A stretch of 46,199 bases of DNA from Ignavibacteriota bacterium (GTDB lineage: Bacteria > Bacteroidota > Ignavibacteria > UBA10030 > SZUA-254): contig JANYJZ010000014.1 of assembly GCA_025358305.1 (NCBI GenBank), positions 1 to 46,199 of the forward strand. The letters are read 5' to 3'. Below are positions 15,844-25,587 of this stretch, in pieces; position 1 is the stretch's first letter; every line of letters starts with the position of its first letter. Both the position numbers and the translations under genes were made by a program. The notes below the pieces were generated by a model. That model saw only the letters and a program-made list of their open reading frames with translations, did no database searches and was not told where the DNA came from.

Positions 15844-17229
15844 ATGCAAGATGTGCTCCAATTTATCGAAGCGAACAAAGCGCGCTATCTCGACGAGCTC
15901 ACAGAGCTCATCGCCATCCCGAGCGTCAGCACGAATCCGGAGAACGTGCCCGATATCCGGCGCTGTGCCGAGTGGATGAAGGCGCATCTCACCCGGATCG
16001 GCATGGAGAAGGCCCAGATCTTCCCGACGGCGGGCCATCCCATCGTCTACGCCGAGTGGCTCGGCGCCCCCGGCAAGCCGACGATCCTCCTCTACGGCCA
16101 TTACGACGTCCAGCCGGTCGACCCGGTCGCTCTCTGGACCACGCCGCCCTTCAAAGCGACGATCCGGAATGGCAATCTCTACGCCCGCGGCACGGCGGAC
16201 GACAAGGGCCAGGTCTTCATCCACCTGAAGAGCATCGAAGCGTTCATGAAGAAGTCCGGCGCTCTTCCCATCAACATCAAGGTGCTCATCGAGGGGGAGG
16301 AGGAGATCGGGAGCGAACATCTTGACCCGTTCGTCCGGAGCCACAAGGAGCTCCTCAAGGCCGATCTCGTGCTCATCTCCGACACGTCGATGTTCGCGCG
16401 CGGTGTTCCGTCGGTCTGTTACGGCTTGCGCGGCCTTTCCTACATGGAGATCGAGGTCATCGGCCCGAACAAAGACCTCCATTCCGGTTCGTACGGCGGA
16501 TCCGTGCACAACCCGATCCAGGCCTTGGCGGAGATCATCGCGGAGCTCCACGACAAGAACGGCCGGATCACGATCCCGGGGTTCTACGACGACGTCCGCA
16601 CCCTGACGAAGAAGGAGAAGGACGCGTTCAAGAAGCTTCCCTGGAGCGACGCGAAGTACGCCAAGGAGCTCGGCGTCCTCGCCCTCTACGGCGAGAAGGG
16701 CTATACGACGCTCGAGCGCCTCTGGGCGCGGCCGACGCTCGAATGCAACGGCATCTGGGGGGGATTCACGGAAGAAGGGGCGAAGACGGTCCTCCCCTCG
16801 ACGGCGTCGGCGAAGATCTCCATGCGACTCGTCCCCGATCAGAAGGCGGACACGATCGCGGCGCTCTTTCTCAAGCACGTGAAGAAGCTCGCACCCCGGA
16901 CCGTCACCGTGAAGGCCCGGTACGTCCACGGCGGCGAGGCGGCCATTACCCCGATCGAGAGCCCCGGCGTCCAGGCCGCGGTGAAGGCCCTCGAAAAAGG
17001 CTTCGGCAAGAAGCCCCTCTACCAGCGCGAAGGGGGGTCGATCCCCATCGTCGTCCAGTTCAAGAAGATCCTTGGCCTCGACACCGTCTTGTTGGGGTTC
17101 GGCCTCCCGGACGAGAACGCCCACGCGCCCGACGAGTTCCTGAACCTCGACAACTTCTACGGCGGCATTCGGACGGCGGCGCACTTCTACAACGAACTCC
17201 CCGCGTTCATGAAGCGAGGGAAGCGATAG
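15844..17229 (+). CDS. M20-family metallopeptidase (dipeptidase/carboxypeptidase)
   Basis: A 461-residue dizinc hydrolase of the M20 family. Metal ligands and catalytic residues are visible: His86 and Asp88 in LLYGHYDVQP, the bridging Asp120 in GTADDKGQ, the Glu cluster 150-154 in IEGEEEIGSE, and Asp in SDTSMF. The central lid domain (GLRGLSYMEIEV to about residue 330) is present. Length and motifs fit the cytosolic dipeptidase/CNDP-like branch rather than ArgE or DapE. No signal peptide is seen. It has its own promoter and is followed 34 bases later by the cobalamin adenosyltransferase gene, with which it may be cotranscribed. Confidence 0.93.
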   Translation: MQDVLQFIEANKARYLDELTELIAIPSVSTNPENVPDIRRCAEWMKAHLTRIGMEKAQIFPTAGHPIVYAEWLGAPGKPTILLYGHYDVQPVDPVALWTTPPFKATIRNGNLYARGTADDKGQVFIHLKSIEAFMKKSGALPINIKVLIEGEEEIGSEHLDPFVRSHKELLKADLVLISDTSMFARGVPSVCYGLRGLSYMEIEVIGPNKDLHSGSYGGSVHNPIQALAEIIAELHDKNGRITIPGFYDDVRTLTKKEKDAFKKLPWSDAKYAKELGVLALYGEKGYTTLERLWARPTLECNGIWGGFTEEGAKTVLPSTASAKISMRLVPDQKADTIAALFLKHVKKLAPRTVTVKARYVHGGEAAITPIESPGVQAAVKALEKGFGKKPLYQREGGSIPIVVQFKKILGLDTVLLGFGLPDENAHAPDEFLNLDNFYGGIRTAAHFYNELPAFMKRGKR

Positions 17230-17263
17230 GAATGGGCATGCAGATGAACGGACGGCGCACGCG

Positions 17264-17803
17264 ATGAAGATCTACACCAAGACCGGCGACGCCGGCAAGA
17301 CGTCGTTGTTCGGCGGGACGCGCGTCGAGAAGGATGCCTTGCGGATCGAAGCGTACGGCACCGTCGATGAACTCAACAGCGTCATCGGCGTCTGCCGGTC
17401 CATGAACACCGTCCGGGAGATCGACCGCATCCTCGGCCAGATCCAGAACGACCTCTTCACGCTCGGCGCGGATCTCGCGACGCCGCGCAAGACACGCCGG
17501 AAGATCCGGCGCGTCACGGCCGCCGACGCGCGCCGGCTCGAGCGGCACATCGACGTTTTGCAGCCGATGCTCGCGCCCTTGAAACACTTCATCCTTCCCG
17601 GCGGCGGCCGTACCGCCGCCATGGTGCAGTTCGCCCGCACCGTCTGCCGCCGGGCCGAACGGCTCGTCGTGCACCTGGCGCGCACCGAACCCGTCGGCGC
17701 CCATCCGGTCGTCTACCTCAACAGACTTTCAGACCTTCTGTTCGTCCTTGCACGGCGCGTCAACGCCCTAGGCAATACGCCCGAGACGATCTGGCGCCCG
17801 TAA
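17264..17803 (+). CDS. PduO-type ATP:cob(I)alamin adenosyltransferase
   Basis: A 179-residue all-helical enzyme that transfers the adenosyl group of ATP to cob(I)alamin, forming coenzyme B12. The ATP-binding N-terminus YTKTGDAGKTSLFGG (residues 4-18), the YGTVDELNSVIG segment near 36-47, and the C-terminal CRRAERLVVHLA and YLNRLSDLLFVLAR are the family signatures. It stands apart from any cobalamin synthesis cluster, which suggests a role in salvage or in charging a B12-dependent enzyme encoded elsewhere. Confidence 0.96.
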   Translation: MKIYTKTGDAGKTSLFGGTRVEKDALRIEAYGTVDELNSVIGVCRSMNTVREIDRILGQIQNDLFTLGADLATPRKTRRKIRRVTAADARRLERHIDVLQPMLAPLKHFILPGGGRTAAMVQFARTVCRRAERLVVHLARTEPVGAHPVVYLNRLSDLLFVLARRVNALGNTPETIWRP

Positions 17804-18074
17804 CACCTGAAACCACATAGTGTTGCGTACGCGTTGACTTTCGGGGAAACGATGGACCGGGAGTGGGTGCGACGGATCGGAGTGGACAAAAAAAATGAGC
17901 AGCGGGGAAGTTTGGCATTCTAACTTGGGAGGCGAAGTCAGAAACCGTGGGTCTTGCCCTGCTGCTCGCCCGTAAGATACGACACTCTTTTTAGAAAGTC
18001 AAGCGCATTTTGCACCGGACACGACTCCCGTGCATTTTTCTCCGCACCCGCCTTTTGGGCCTCCGCCAGGCGTT
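17804..18074 (+). other. intergenic region between cobalamin adenosyltransferase and nuoA
   Basis: No protein-coding content is evident. The stretch holds a 71-nt structured element (17897-17967, listed separately). Two weak hairpins followed by T-runs come after it: TGCAC...GTGCA then ATTTTT, and CGCCT...AGGCG then TTTT, ending at the nuo promoter. They could end transcription coming from the left before nuo starts. A TTGACT at 17836-17841 has no convincing -10 behind it. Confidence 0.4.
17897..17967 (+). ncRNA. candidate structured RNA, three-helix element
   Basis: GAGCAGCGGGG (17897-17907) pairs with CCCTGCTGCTC (17957-17967) over 11 positions with one G-U pair. Inside, AAGTT (17908-17912) pairs with AACTT (17922-17926), and GGCgAAG near 17931-17937 can pair with CTTGCC near 17954-17959 as an alternative to part of the closing stem. 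The compact, closed 71-nt shape between two genes suggests an RNA element, but it matches no RNA family I can name: it is not a tRNA (no T-loop) and lacks cobalamin-riboswitch core sequences. The strand is assumed from gene direction. Confidence 0.35.
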
Positions 18075-18103
18075 TTGACTTTCAGACAAAATCTTTCTAT
18101 ATT
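18075..18103 (+). promoter_or_regulatory. sigma-70-type promoter of the nuo operon
   Basis: TTGACT (18075-18080), a 17-base spacer and TATATT (18098-18103) give a near-consensus promoter with transcription starting near 18110, about 60 bases before nuoA. Its position also settles the nuoA start, since upstream in-frame starts would precede the transcript. Confidence 0.8.
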
Positions 18104-18170
18104 CCTGCGCTTAAATTTTAACGCTTCAGCCCTTTTCGCAAGACTTGAACAAGAATTCTTCGCCTCGTCC

Positions 18171-18599
18171 ATGATCACTGAATTCGGCCGCGTTTTTATC
18201 TTCTTCATCGTCGGAGTGGTCTTCACCGCGGGAGGTTTGATCTTTGCATGGCTCATTCGTCCGAGCCGCGCGTATCCCGGCAAGCTCACCACGTACGAAT
18301 GCGGCGAAGATCCCGTCGGTTCTCCCTGGGTCAAATTCAACATTCGCTTCTATGTCATCGCGCTCATCTTCCTCGTCTTCGAGGTGGAGACGGTCTTCCT
18401 CTTCCCATGGGCGCTCGCATTTCAAAAACTCGGCATGTTCGCGTTCGTGGAGATGCTCATCTTCCTCGCGATCCTCTTCGTCGGCTACGGCTACGTCTGG
18501 ATGAAGGGCGATCTGGACTGGGACATGCCCGCTCCGACCATCCCCGTCGTGCGCTCGAGCGCCGTTGCGGCCGCGGCGAGGGAAGAGGCGCGGGTCTAA
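18171..18599 (+). CDS. nuoA: NADH-quinone oxidoreductase subunit A
   Basis: A 142-residue membrane subunit of complex I with three membrane helices. The TM1-TM2 loop has the conserved [20 protein letters not shown] (about residues 42-61), and [12 protein letters not shown] near 70-81 is the acidic TM2 signature. It helps form the quinone access region next to NuoH and NuoJ. The C-terminus is extended by a Pro/Ala-rich tail. The ATG at 18171 is chosen because the promoter lies inside any longer reading. It is the first gene of the nuo operon. Confidence 0.96.
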   Translation: MITEFGRVFIFFIVGVVFTAGGLIFAWLIRPSRAYPGKLTTYECGEDPVGSPWVKFNIRFYVIALIFLVFEVETVFLFPWALAFQKLGMFAFVEMLIFLAILFVGYGYVWMKGDLDWDMPAPTIPVVRSSAVAAAAREEARV

Positions 18600-18609
18600 A
18601 GGAATACAC

Positions 18610-19101
18610 ATGGGACTTCTCGACAAACAGTTCAACAATAGCAACGTCATCATCACCTCGATCGACGGCCTCCTCAACTGGGCGAGGCTCTCGTCGCTCT
18701 GGCAGATGCAGTTCGGCCTCGCCTGCTGCGCCATCGAGATGATGGCCGCGGCGGCCTCGCATTACGATTTCGACCGTTTCGGCGTCATCCCCCGCGCGAC
18801 CCCGCGCCAATCCGACGTCATGATCGTCGCCGGCACGGTGACCCTGAAGATGGCGAGCCGCGTGAAGCGCCTCTACGACCAGATGTCCGAGCCGCGCTAC
18901 GTCATCTCCATGGGAAGCTGCTCGAACTGCGGCGGTCCCTACTGGGAACACGGCTACCACGTCCTCAAGGGCGTCGATCGGGTGATCCCGGTCGACGTAT
19001 ACGTCCCGGGCTGCCCCCCGCGCCCCGAGGCGCTCATGGAGGGACTCATCAAGCTTCAGGAAAAGATCCGCAACGAAAGCCTCGTCAGGAAGACCGCCTA
19101 A
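18610..19101 (+). CDS. nuoB: NADH-quinone oxidoreductase subunit B
   Basis: A 163-residue subunit carrying the terminal [4Fe-4S] cluster N2. The cysteine pattern is complete: tandem cysteines in [11 protein letters not shown] near residues 37-47, a third in MGSCSNCGG near 102-110 and a fourth in PGCPPRPE near 134-141. It passes electrons to quinone at the interface with NuoD. The ATG at 18610 lies 10 bases after the nuoA stop; the stop is immediately followed by the nuoC ATG. Confidence 0.98.
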   Translation: MGLLDKQFNNSNVIITSIDGLLNWARLSSLWQMQFGLACCAIEMMAAAASHYDFDRFGVIPRATPRQSDVMIVAGTVTLKMASRVKRLYDQMSEPRYVISMGSCSNCGGPYWEHGYHVLKGVDRVIPVDVYVPGCPPRPEALMEGLIKLQEKIRNESLVRKTA

Positions 19102-19581
19102 ATGACCCCCCTGGAGATCACCGACCGTCTCAAAGCAAAGCTCGGCGACAAGGTCGTCGATGCGAAGATCGACGGCGTTCCCGATCCGTTCGTGAAGATC
19201 GCACCCGGGGCCATTTTGGACGCGGCGCTCCTGCTGCGGAACGATGCGGAGATGGAGTTTGATTTTCTCATGTGCCTCAGCGGAGTCGACAACGGGAAGG
19301 GGATCCTCGGCGTCGTCTACCACCTCTATTCCATGACGAACCGGCATAAGATCACCGTCAAGATCGATATTCCCGTCGCCGAGCCGGCCGTTCCGTCGGT
19401 CTCCTCGGTCTGGGCCGGCGCCGACTGGCACGAGCGCGAGGCGTTCGACATGTTCGGCATGACCTTCACGGGCCATCCCGACCACCGCCGGATCCTCCTG
19501 CCGGAAGATTACCCGGGCCACCCCTTGCGCAAGGACTTCAAGGTCCCTGAGTTCTACCAGGGCATGAAAGTTCCCTACTAA
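19102..19581 (+). CDS. nuoC: NADH-quinone oxidoreductase subunit C
   Basis: A 159-residue peripheral-arm subunit with the 30-kDa signature [22 protein letters not shown] near residues 112-133, followed by [14 protein letters not shown]. It stabilises the N2/quinone module with NuoB and NuoD. NuoC and NuoD are separate genes here, unlike the fused NuoCD of enterobacteria. The ATG directly abuts the nuoB stop (TAAATG). Confidence 0.96.
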   Translation: MTPLEITDRLKAKLGDKVVDAKIDGVPDPFVKIAPGAILDAALLLRNDAEMEFDFLMCLSGVDNGKGILGVVYHLYSMTNRHKITVKIDIPVAEPAVPSVSSVWAGADWHEREAFDMFGMTFTGHPDHRRILLPEDYPGHPLRKDFKVPEFYQGMKVPY

Positions 19582-19600
19582 GCCTCTGACTCCAGAACTC

Positions 19601-20761
19601 ATGAACGACCTTCTTACCCATCCCTTGAAGACCTCCACCGGCAGGACCATCCGCTCGGAGGAGATGATCATCAATATGGGTCCGCAGCACCCGTCGACGC
19701 ACGGCGTGTTGCGCCTCGAGATCGTCGTCGACGGCGAGATCGTCGTCGACGTCATCCCGCACGTCGGGTATCTCCACCGCTGTTTCGAGAAGCACTGCGA
19801 GTCGATGACGAACTACCAGCAGGTGATCCCGTACTGCGACCGGCTCGACTACATCGCCTCGATGAACATGGACTGGGCGTACTGCCTGGCGGCGGAAAAG
19901 CTCCTCGCCATCCAGGTCCCGGAGCGCGTCCAGTATATCCGCGTGATCATGGCCGAACTCCAGCGCATCGCCTCGCATCTCATCGCTTTGGGGACCTACG
20001 GCCTGGACGTCGGCGCGTTCACCCCGTTCCTCTTCATGTTTAGGGACCGCGAGCGGATCCTCGACCTCTTCGAGATGACCTGCGGCGCGCGCCTCCTCTA
20101 TAATTACATATGGATCGGCGGCGTCTCGCACGACCTGCCCCCCGGGTTCGTCGACAAGGCGAAGGCGTTCTGCAAGTATTTCCGGCCGAACATCAAGGAA
20201 TTCAACGACCTGCTGACGTACAACGAGATCTTCATCAAACGCACCGCGAACGTCGGCGTCCTCCCCAAGGATGTCGCGATCGCCTACGCCTGTTCGGGGC
20301 CGATGCTCCGGGGTTCGGGCGTTTCGTTCGACTTACGGAAGGACGACCCCTATTCGATCTACGACCGCTTCGAGTGGTCCGTCCCGGTGGGCAAGGGCGA
20401 GGTCGGCACGATCGGTGACTGCTGGGACCGGTACATGGTCCGGATGCGCGAGATGACGGAGAGCCTCAATATCCTCGAGCAGGCGCTCGCACAGATCCCG
20501 GACGGCGACGTCGCCTCCGCGATCCCGAAGCGCATACGGCCGAATGCAGGCGACGCCTACGTCCGGTCCGAAAGCCCCCGCGGCGAGATCGGATTCTACA
20601 TCGTGTCGGACGGGTCCGGAACGCCGTACCGCGTGAAGGCGCGCTCCCCGGCCTTCGTCAACTTGAGCGTCACGCCAGAGATCTGCCGCGGATCGATGAT
20701 CGCGGACCTCGTGGCCATCGTCGGCAGCGTCGACATCGTCTTAGGCGAGGTGGACAGATAA
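19601..20761 (+). CDS. nuoD: NADH-quinone oxidoreductase subunit D
   Basis: A 386-residue 49-kDa-type subunit lining the quinone cavity, related to the large subunit of NiFe hydrogenases. It has [15 protein letters not shown] (near 26-40) with the quinone-contacting histidines, the [21 protein letters not shown] helix near 85-105, and the C-terminal [16 protein letters not shown]. The hydrogenase cysteine ligands are absent, as expected. The stop is one base before the nuoH start. Confidence 0.97.
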   Translation: MNDLLTHPLKTSTGRTIRSEEMIINMGPQHPSTHGVLRLEIVVDGEIVVDVIPHVGYLHRCFEKHCESMTNYQQVIPYCDRLDYIASMNMDWAYCLAAEKLLAIQVPERVQYIRVIMAELQRIASHLIALGTYGLDVGAFTPFLFMFRDRERILDLFEMTCGARLLYNYIWIGGVSHDLPPGFVDKAKAFCKYFRPNIKEFNDLLTYNEIFIKRTANVGVLPKDVAIAYACSGPMLRGSGVSFDLRKDDPYSIYDRFEWSVPVGKGEVGTIGDCWDRYMVRMREMTESLNILEQALAQIPDGDVASAIPKRIRPNAGDAYVRSESPRGEIGFYIVSDGSGTPYRVKARSPAFVNLSVTPEICRGSMIADLVAIVGSVDIVLGEVDR

Positions 20762-20762
20762 T

Positions 20763-21812
20763 ATGGAACCACTCCTCAAAGGCCTCCTCGGCAACGACAT
20801 CATCACGTATGTCATCATGGCGTTCGTGCCGCTCCTCTGGGTCGTTCCGTACGCCTTGTTCGCGGTCTGGCTCGAACGCAAGGTCTCCGCGCACATGCAG
20901 GACCGGCTCGGCCCGATGCGGGTCGGCGGGTGGCACGGGTGGGCCCAGACGATCGCGGATATCCTGAAGCTCATCCAAAAGGAGGACATCGTCCCGGCGG
21001 CGGCCGACAAGAAGCTTCATTTCCTGGCGCCGTTCGTCGTCTTCATCGGTTCGTACGCTGCGTTCGCGACGATCCCGTTCTCGAGCGCGTACGTCGGGAG
21101 TAACCTCAACATCGGACTGTTCTACATCGTCGCGGTCTCCTCGCTCGTCGTCGTCGGCATCCTGATGGCCGGGTGGGGATCGAACAACAAGTGGTCGCTC
21201 TTTGGGGCGATCCGGTCCGCGGCGCAGATCATCAGCTATGAGATCCCGACCGCGCTCGCGCTCCTGGTGGCGGTCATGCTCACCGGCTCGCTGAGCCTCC
21301 AGGAGATCACGAAGTACCAGGACGGGGGGATGCAGAACTGGATCCTCTTCGGCGGCCCTGCGTCGCTCCCCGGTAAGTTCCTCCTCATGCCCTTCACGTT
21401 CGTCTCGTTCATCATCCTGTTCGTCGCCTCCCTGGCGGAGACGAACCGGACGCCGTTCGACATCCCTGAGGCGGAATCCGAGCTCGTCGCGGGGTACCAT
21501 ACGGAGTATAGCGGCATGAAGTTCGCGCTTTTCTTCCTGGCGGAGTACGCCAACATGTTCGCCGTCTCGGCGATCGCCGCAACGCTCTTCCTCGGGGGCT
21601 GGACGAGCCCGTTCGGGAGCTTCCTCGGCGGGCCCATCTGGGGCGTCTTCTGGTTCCTGTCGAAGGGGATGTTCTTCGTGTTCGTCCAGATGTGGCTGCG
21701 CTGGACCCTGCCCCGGATGCGCGTCGATCAGCTGATGTACATCTCCTGGAAAGTGCTCACCCCGTGGGCGTTCGCCTGCGTCCTCGGCGTCGGCTTCTAT
21801 CTCGTGATGTAA
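20763..21812 (+). CDS. nuoH: NADH-quinone oxidoreductase subunit H
   Basis: A 349-residue membrane subunit with about eight helices that joins the peripheral arm to the membrane arm and forms the quinone tunnel. Conserved parts are [20 protein letters not shown] near residues 38-57, [14 protein letters not shown] near 66-79, EIPTALALL in the middle, and the acidic loop [20 protein letters not shown] near 225-245. No truncation is evident. Confidence 0.97.
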   Translation: MEPLLKGLLGNDIITYVIMAFVPLLWVVPYALFAVWLERKVSAHMQDRLGPMRVGGWHGWAQTIADILKLIQKEDIVPAAADKKLHFLAPFVVFIGSYAAFATIPFSSAYVGSNLNIGLFYIVAVSSLVVVGILMAGWGSNNKWSLFGAIRSAAQIISYEIPTALALLVAVMLTGSLSLQEITKYQDGGMQNWILFGGPASLPGKFLLMPFTFVSFIILFVASLAETNRTPFDIPEAESELVAGYHTEYSGMKFALFFLAEYANMFAVSAIAATLFLGGWTSPFGSFLGGPIWGVFWFLSKGMFFVFVQMWLRWTLPRMRVDQLMYISWKVLTPWAFACVLGVGFYLVM

Positions 21813-21828
21813 CGGATCATAGGAACGT

Positions 21829-22461
21829 ATGACACAGTATTTTCACCAAATATTCACGTCGGTCTGGTCGGTGCTCATCGGGATGAAGATCACCTTCCGG
21901 CACATGTTCACGCCCGCCGTCACGATCCAGTACCCGGACGTCCGGCTGAAGCTGCCGGAACGGGCCCGGAACCGTCTCTACGTGAACATGGACGACTGCA
22001 TCGGCTGCGACCAGTGCTCCATGGCATGCCCGGTCTCCTGCATCGACATCGTGACGGCGAAGGCGATGCCGACCGAGGACCTCGGGATGACCTCCACCGG
22101 CCAGAAGAAGCGTCTGTGGGTGACGACGTTCGACATCGACATCGCAAAGTGCTGCTACTGCGGCCTCTGCGTCTACCCGTGCCCGACCGAATGCATCAAG
22201 ATGACCGACGTCTACGAGTTCTCGGAATTCAACCGCGGGAATCTTATCTATAATTACGTCACCGTCACCGAAGCGGAAGTGGCGGTCATCAAGCAGAACG
22301 CGGCGGCGATGGAAAAGGAAGCCGCAGCGAAGAAGGCAGCCGCAGCGGCGGCTGCTGCCGCGGCAAAGGCCGCAGCGCCACCGGCCGCTCCCGCAGCCCC
22401 GGTCGCGGTGAAACCCGCCGTTCCGCCGGCACCGCCCACGACGCCACCAGCACAATCGTAA
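21829..22461 (+). CDS. nuoI: NADH-quinone oxidoreductase subunit I with Ala/Pro-rich tail
   Basis: A 210-residue subunit carrying two [4Fe-4S] clusters (N6a, N6b). The two ferredoxin motifs are CIGCDQCSMACPVSC (near residues 59-73) and CCYCGLCVYPCPTEC (near 108-122). After about residue 155 the protein runs into a tail of some 50 residues made almost only of Ala, Pro, Lys and Val. This tail is not part of the family and is probably disordered, or a surface linker. The motifs are intact, so electron transfer should be normal. Confidence 0.96.
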   Translation: MTQYFHQIFTSVWSVLIGMKITFRHMFTPAVTIQYPDVRLKLPERARNRLYVNMDDCIGCDQCSMACPVSCIDIVTAKAMPTEDLGMTSTGQKKRLWVTTFDIDIAKCCYCGLCVYPCPTECIKMTDVYEFSEFNRGNLIYNYVTVTEAEVAVIKQNAAAMEKEAAAKKAAAAAAAAAAKAAAPPAAPAAPVAVKPAVPPAPPTTPPAQS

Positions 22462-22465
22462 GCGC

Positions 22466-22993
22466 ATGAGCCTGTTCGATATCGCTTTTTACTTCTTTGC
22501 CCTGATCACCGTCGCATCGGCGGCCCTCGTGGTCTTTTCCCGGAACATCATCTACTCCGCGTTCGCGCTCCTGTTCACGTTCTTCGGCGTCGCAGGGCTC
22601 TATGCGCTCCTGGGCGCCGACTTCGTTGCGGTCGCCCAGCTTCTCATCTACGTCGGCGGCATCCTCGTCCTCCTCCTGTTCGGCGTCATGCTCACGACGA
22701 AGCTCGTGAGCGTCGACATGAAGACCGGCACGCTTCAGGCCCTGCCTGCGACGCTCTTGTTCGCGGCGGTCGCCGGGGCGCTCTCGGGCGTGTACATCAT
22801 CACCGACTGGAACGTCTTGGCCGGCGCGCCCGATGCGGCCACGACCGCGGTGACGATCGGCGACATGTTCCTTACTACCTGGCTCCTCCCGTTCGAGATC
22901 GCCTCGGTCGTCCTCTTGGTCGCTCTCGTCGGCGCCGCGATGATCGCCCGGAGGGACGCCCGTTCAAAACCAACACAACAGGCCGCGCTATGA
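22466..22993 (+). CDS. nuoJ: NADH-quinone oxidoreductase subunit J
   Basis: A 175-residue subunit with five predicted membrane helices. The third helix region [29 protein letters not shown] contains the conserved segment that refolds during turnover. The C-terminus [21 protein letters not shown] is typical. The stop overlaps the nuoK start as ATGA. Confidence 0.95.
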   Translation: MSLFDIAFYFFALITVASAALVVFSRNIIYSAFALLFTFFGVAGLYALLGADFVAVAQLLIYVGGILVLLLFGVMLTTKLVSVDMKTGTLQALPATLLFAAVAGALSGVYIITDWNVLAGAPDAATTAVTIGDMFLTTWLLPFEIASVVLLVALVGAAMIARRDARSKPTQQAAL

Positions 22994-23304
22994 TGCTCGA
23001 GGTCGGACTGACACATTTTCTCCTTGTGAGCGCTCTGCTCTTTTCCCTCGGGCTCTACTGCGTCATGACCCGGAGGAACGCGATCATCGTCCTCATGGGG
23101 ATCGAGCTCATCCTGAACTCCGCGAACCTCAATTTCATCGCCTTTTCCCGGTTCGGCGGGGCGAAGCTCGACGGACAGATGGCGGCCATCTTCGTCATCA
23201 TCCTCGCGGCGGCCGAGGCGGCCATCGCGTTGGCGATCGTCCTCAATATCTACGCCCGGTTCGCCACCGTGAATGTCGACGAAATCAATCAACTGAAGGA
23301 GTGA
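22990..23304 (+). CDS. nuoK: NADH-quinone oxidoreductase subunit K
   Basis: A 104-residue, three-helix subunit. The conserved membrane glutamates are in [19 protein letters not shown] (near residues 36-54) and in [19 protein letters not shown] (near 70-88), the charged residues of the fourth proton path. Start and stop are tightly packed, overlapping nuoJ by 4 bases and ending 4 bases before nuoL. Confidence 0.97.
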   Translation: MMLEVGLTHFLLVSALLFSLGLYCVMTRRNAIIVLMGIELILNSANLNFIAFSRFGGAKLDGQMAAIFVIILAAAEAAIALAIVLNIYARFATVNVDEINQLKE

Positions 23305-23308
23305 TCGC

Positions 23309-25552
23309 GTGACGCCCGCAACGATCATACAGCTGTCGCTCGCCATACTTCTCCTTCCGCTCTTCAGCTTCGTCACGCTCATCTTCCTCGGGAAGCGCAT
23401 GCCCCGGCAAGGGGACTGGTTCGGGCTCGGGATGCTCATGATCTGCCTCGCCATGGCCGTGGCCGTCCTGGCGAGCTCGCTTGGGAGCGAGGAAGCGGCC
23501 GTGCTCAACATTCCCTGGGTGAACTTCGGCACGCTTCCGGTGATCGGCCCCTTGCAGATGCAGATCGGGATCAGTGTCGACCACCTCACGGCGATCATGC
23601 TCGTCGTCGTGACGCTCGTCAGCACGCTCGTGCATCTCTTTTCCATCGGCTACATGCAGGGCGACATCCGGTACTCGCGCTACTTCGCCTACCTGGGGAT
23701 CTTCACCTTCTCGATGCTCCTCATCGTCCTGACGAACAACTTCTTCCTCATCTACGTCGGCTGGGAGCTCGTCGGATTGAGTTCATACCTCCTCATCGGC
23801 CACTGGTACGAGAAGAAGTCGGCCTCGGACGCCGCGAAGAAGGCGTTCATCGTCAACCGGGTCGGCGACATCGGCATGTTCACCGGCATCATGATCCTGT
23901 ACTATAACTTCCGCACGTTCGGATTTACCGAGATCTTCCATGCGATCGGCTCCGGCCAGATCCCCATGGGAAGCGAAGCGTGGCTGACGGCCGCCGGCAT
24001 CCTCATCTTCTGCGGCGCCGTCGGGAAATCGGCCCAGTTCCCCCTGCACGTCTGGCTCCCGGACGCGATGGAAGGCCCGACGCCCGTGAGCGCCTTGATC
24101 CACGCGGCCACGATGGTCGCGGCCGGCGTCTACCTCGTCGCCCGGACGTTCCCCATGATGACGGCGGACGCGCTGATGGTCATCGCGTACACCGGCGCCA
24201 TCACGGCGTTCATCTCCGCGACGATCGCGATCGCCCAAAACGACATCAAGAAGGTCCTTGCCTACTCGACGATCTCCCAGCTTGGGTACATGGTCATGGG
24301 CCTCGGCGTCGGCGCGTACACGGCCGGGTTCTTCCACCTTGTCACGCACGCCATGTTCAAGGCGGGCCTCTTCCTCGGGTCCGGGTCCATCATCCACGCG
24401 ATGCACCATGCGATGCACCACGAGAACGATCACCACTCCGATCCCCAGGATATCCGCAATATGGGCGGTCTGAGGAAGAAGATGCCGATCACGTTCCTGG
24501 CGTTCCTTATGTACACGCTCGCGATCTGCGGCGTGCCGTTCACTTCCGGGTTCCTCTCCAAGGACGAGATCCTTGCCGGTACGCTCGCCTACGGGAACCT
24601 CACCGGGCATCTCCTCATCCCGATCGTCGGGTTCCTCGTCGCCGGGATGACGGCATTCTACATGTTCCGGATCGTCATCCTCGCGTTCCTGGGGCACCAT
24701 GCCGATGAGAAGCGCTACGCCCACATCCATGAGTCGCCCGCGACGATGACCATCCCCCTGGTCATCTTCGCGGCCTTGAGCTTCTTCGCGTTCTATTCGT
24801 TCAACCCGTTCGGCGCAAGCGACGGTTGGTTCTTCCACGCCGTCGAACGGCCGCAATCGGTCGTTCCAGCTTCCGTCCAGGCCGCCGGCATCGAGGCGTT
24901 CGAAGAAGCGGCCCACCACGCCCACATCCCGGCGATGGGGCTCTCGCTCCTGGTCGCGGCCATCGGCATCCTCACCGCGTTCGCCACCTATCAGTGGAAG
25001 AAGATCAGCGCGGACGCCTGGGCGACACGCATGAAGGGCGTCCACACGTTCCTCGTCAATAAGTGGTATTTCGACGAACTCTACGGGGCAGTGGTGGTCG
25101 GAGGGACGCTCGCTATCACGCAGTTCCTCCGGTGGATCGACGAGAACATCGTCGATGGTCTCGTCAACGGCACGGCAAGCTGGACGCTCGCGGTGGTCTT
25201 CGGCTACTCGGACCACGCCAAGGGGAAGAACCTCTCGGCGAAGATGTTCCTTCTCGTCGGGTTCGCCTCGGCCGTCCTGGCCGGGCTCTGGATGGGGCAG
25301 TGGTTCTGGCCCTACCACAGCGCCGCGGGCTCGGTCGCAGTGGGGGTCCTCGCGGGGCTCCTCACGCTGTTCTTCTTCTGGTCCGGGGCCGGCGGGTTCG
25401 ACAAGTATATCGTCGACGGGATCGTCAACGGCGCGGCGTACACCTCCGGGTTCTTCGGGATCCTGTTCAAGAAATTTCAAACCGGCAAAGTACAGAGCTA
25501 TCTTGTCCTGGTCATCCTGGGCGTGATGCTCTTCTTCTTCTGGTTCAAATGA
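23309..25552 (+). CDS. nuoL: NADH-quinone oxidoreductase subunit L, extended C-terminus
   Basis: A 747-residue antiporter-like subunit, roughly 100 residues longer than E. coli NuoL. The proton-path core is present: NNFFLIYVGWELVGLSSYLLIG near 145-165, PLHVWLPDAMEGPTPVSALIHAATMV near 247-272, and the lysine-bearing FKAGLFLGSGS. A His-rich loop (HAMHHAMHHENDHH) lies near 365-378. Near the C-terminus a segment is duplicated: IDENIVDGLVNGTA near 609 and FDKYIVDGIVNGAA near 696, each followed by hydrophobic sequence, which adds membrane helices. Translation starts at GTG 23309. Confidence 0.96.
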   Translation: MTPATIIQLSLAILLLPLFSFVTLIFLGKRMPRQGDWFGLGMLMICLAMAVAVLASSLGSEEAAVLNIPWVNFGTLPVIGPLQMQIGISVDHLTAIMLVVVTLVSTLVHLFSIGYMQGDIRYSRYFAYLGIFTFSMLLIVLTNNFFLIYVGWELVGLSSYLLIGHWYEKKSASDAAKKAFIVNRVGDIGMFTGIMILYYNFRTFGFTEIFHAIGSGQIPMGSEAWLTAAGILIFCGAVGKSAQFPLHVWLPDAMEGPTPVSALIHAATMVAAGVYLVARTFPMMTADALMVIAYTGAITAFISATIAIAQNDIKKVLAYSTISQLGYMVMGLGVGAYTAGFFHLVTHAMFKAGLFLGSGSIIHAMHHAMHHENDHHSDPQDIRNMGGLRKKMPITFLAFLMYTLAICGVPFTSGFLSKDEILAGTLAYGNLTGHLLIPIVGFLVAGMTAFYMFRIVILAFLGHHADEKRYAHIHESPATMTIPLVIFAALSFFAFYSFNPFGASDGWFFHAVERPQSVVPASVQAAGIEAFEEAAHHAHIPAMGLSLLVAAIGILTAFATYQWKKISADAWATRMKGVHTFLVNKWYFDELYGAVVVGGTLAITQFLRWIDENIVDGLVNGTASWTLAVVFGYSDHAKGKNLSAKMFLLVGFASAVLAGLWMGQWFWPYHSAAGSVAVGVLAGLLTLFFFWSGAGGFDKYIVDGIVNGAAYTSGFFGILFKKFQTGKVQSYLVLVILGVMLFFFWFK

Positions 25553-25587
25553 CGCGCATTTTTCCAAACCTAAAGGACCGATAACCG

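Noticed and set aside
17912-17928. sigma-54-like element TTTGGCATTCTAACTTGG
   Set aside because: The -24 part is good, but the invariant GC at -12 is replaced by TG, so the spacing rule fails.
17897-17967. tRNA or cobalamin riboswitch
   Set aside because: The closing stem and 71-nt length suggested a tRNA, but no T-loop or anticodon arm is found on either strand. An AGTCAG segment recalls cobalamin riboswitches, but the rest of their core is missing and it lies downstream of the B12 gene.
23783-25567. 594-codon open frame on the minus strand opposite nuoL
   Set aside because: Low-complexity Glu/Asp/Arg/His composition and complete overlap with nuoL mark it as a shadow frame.
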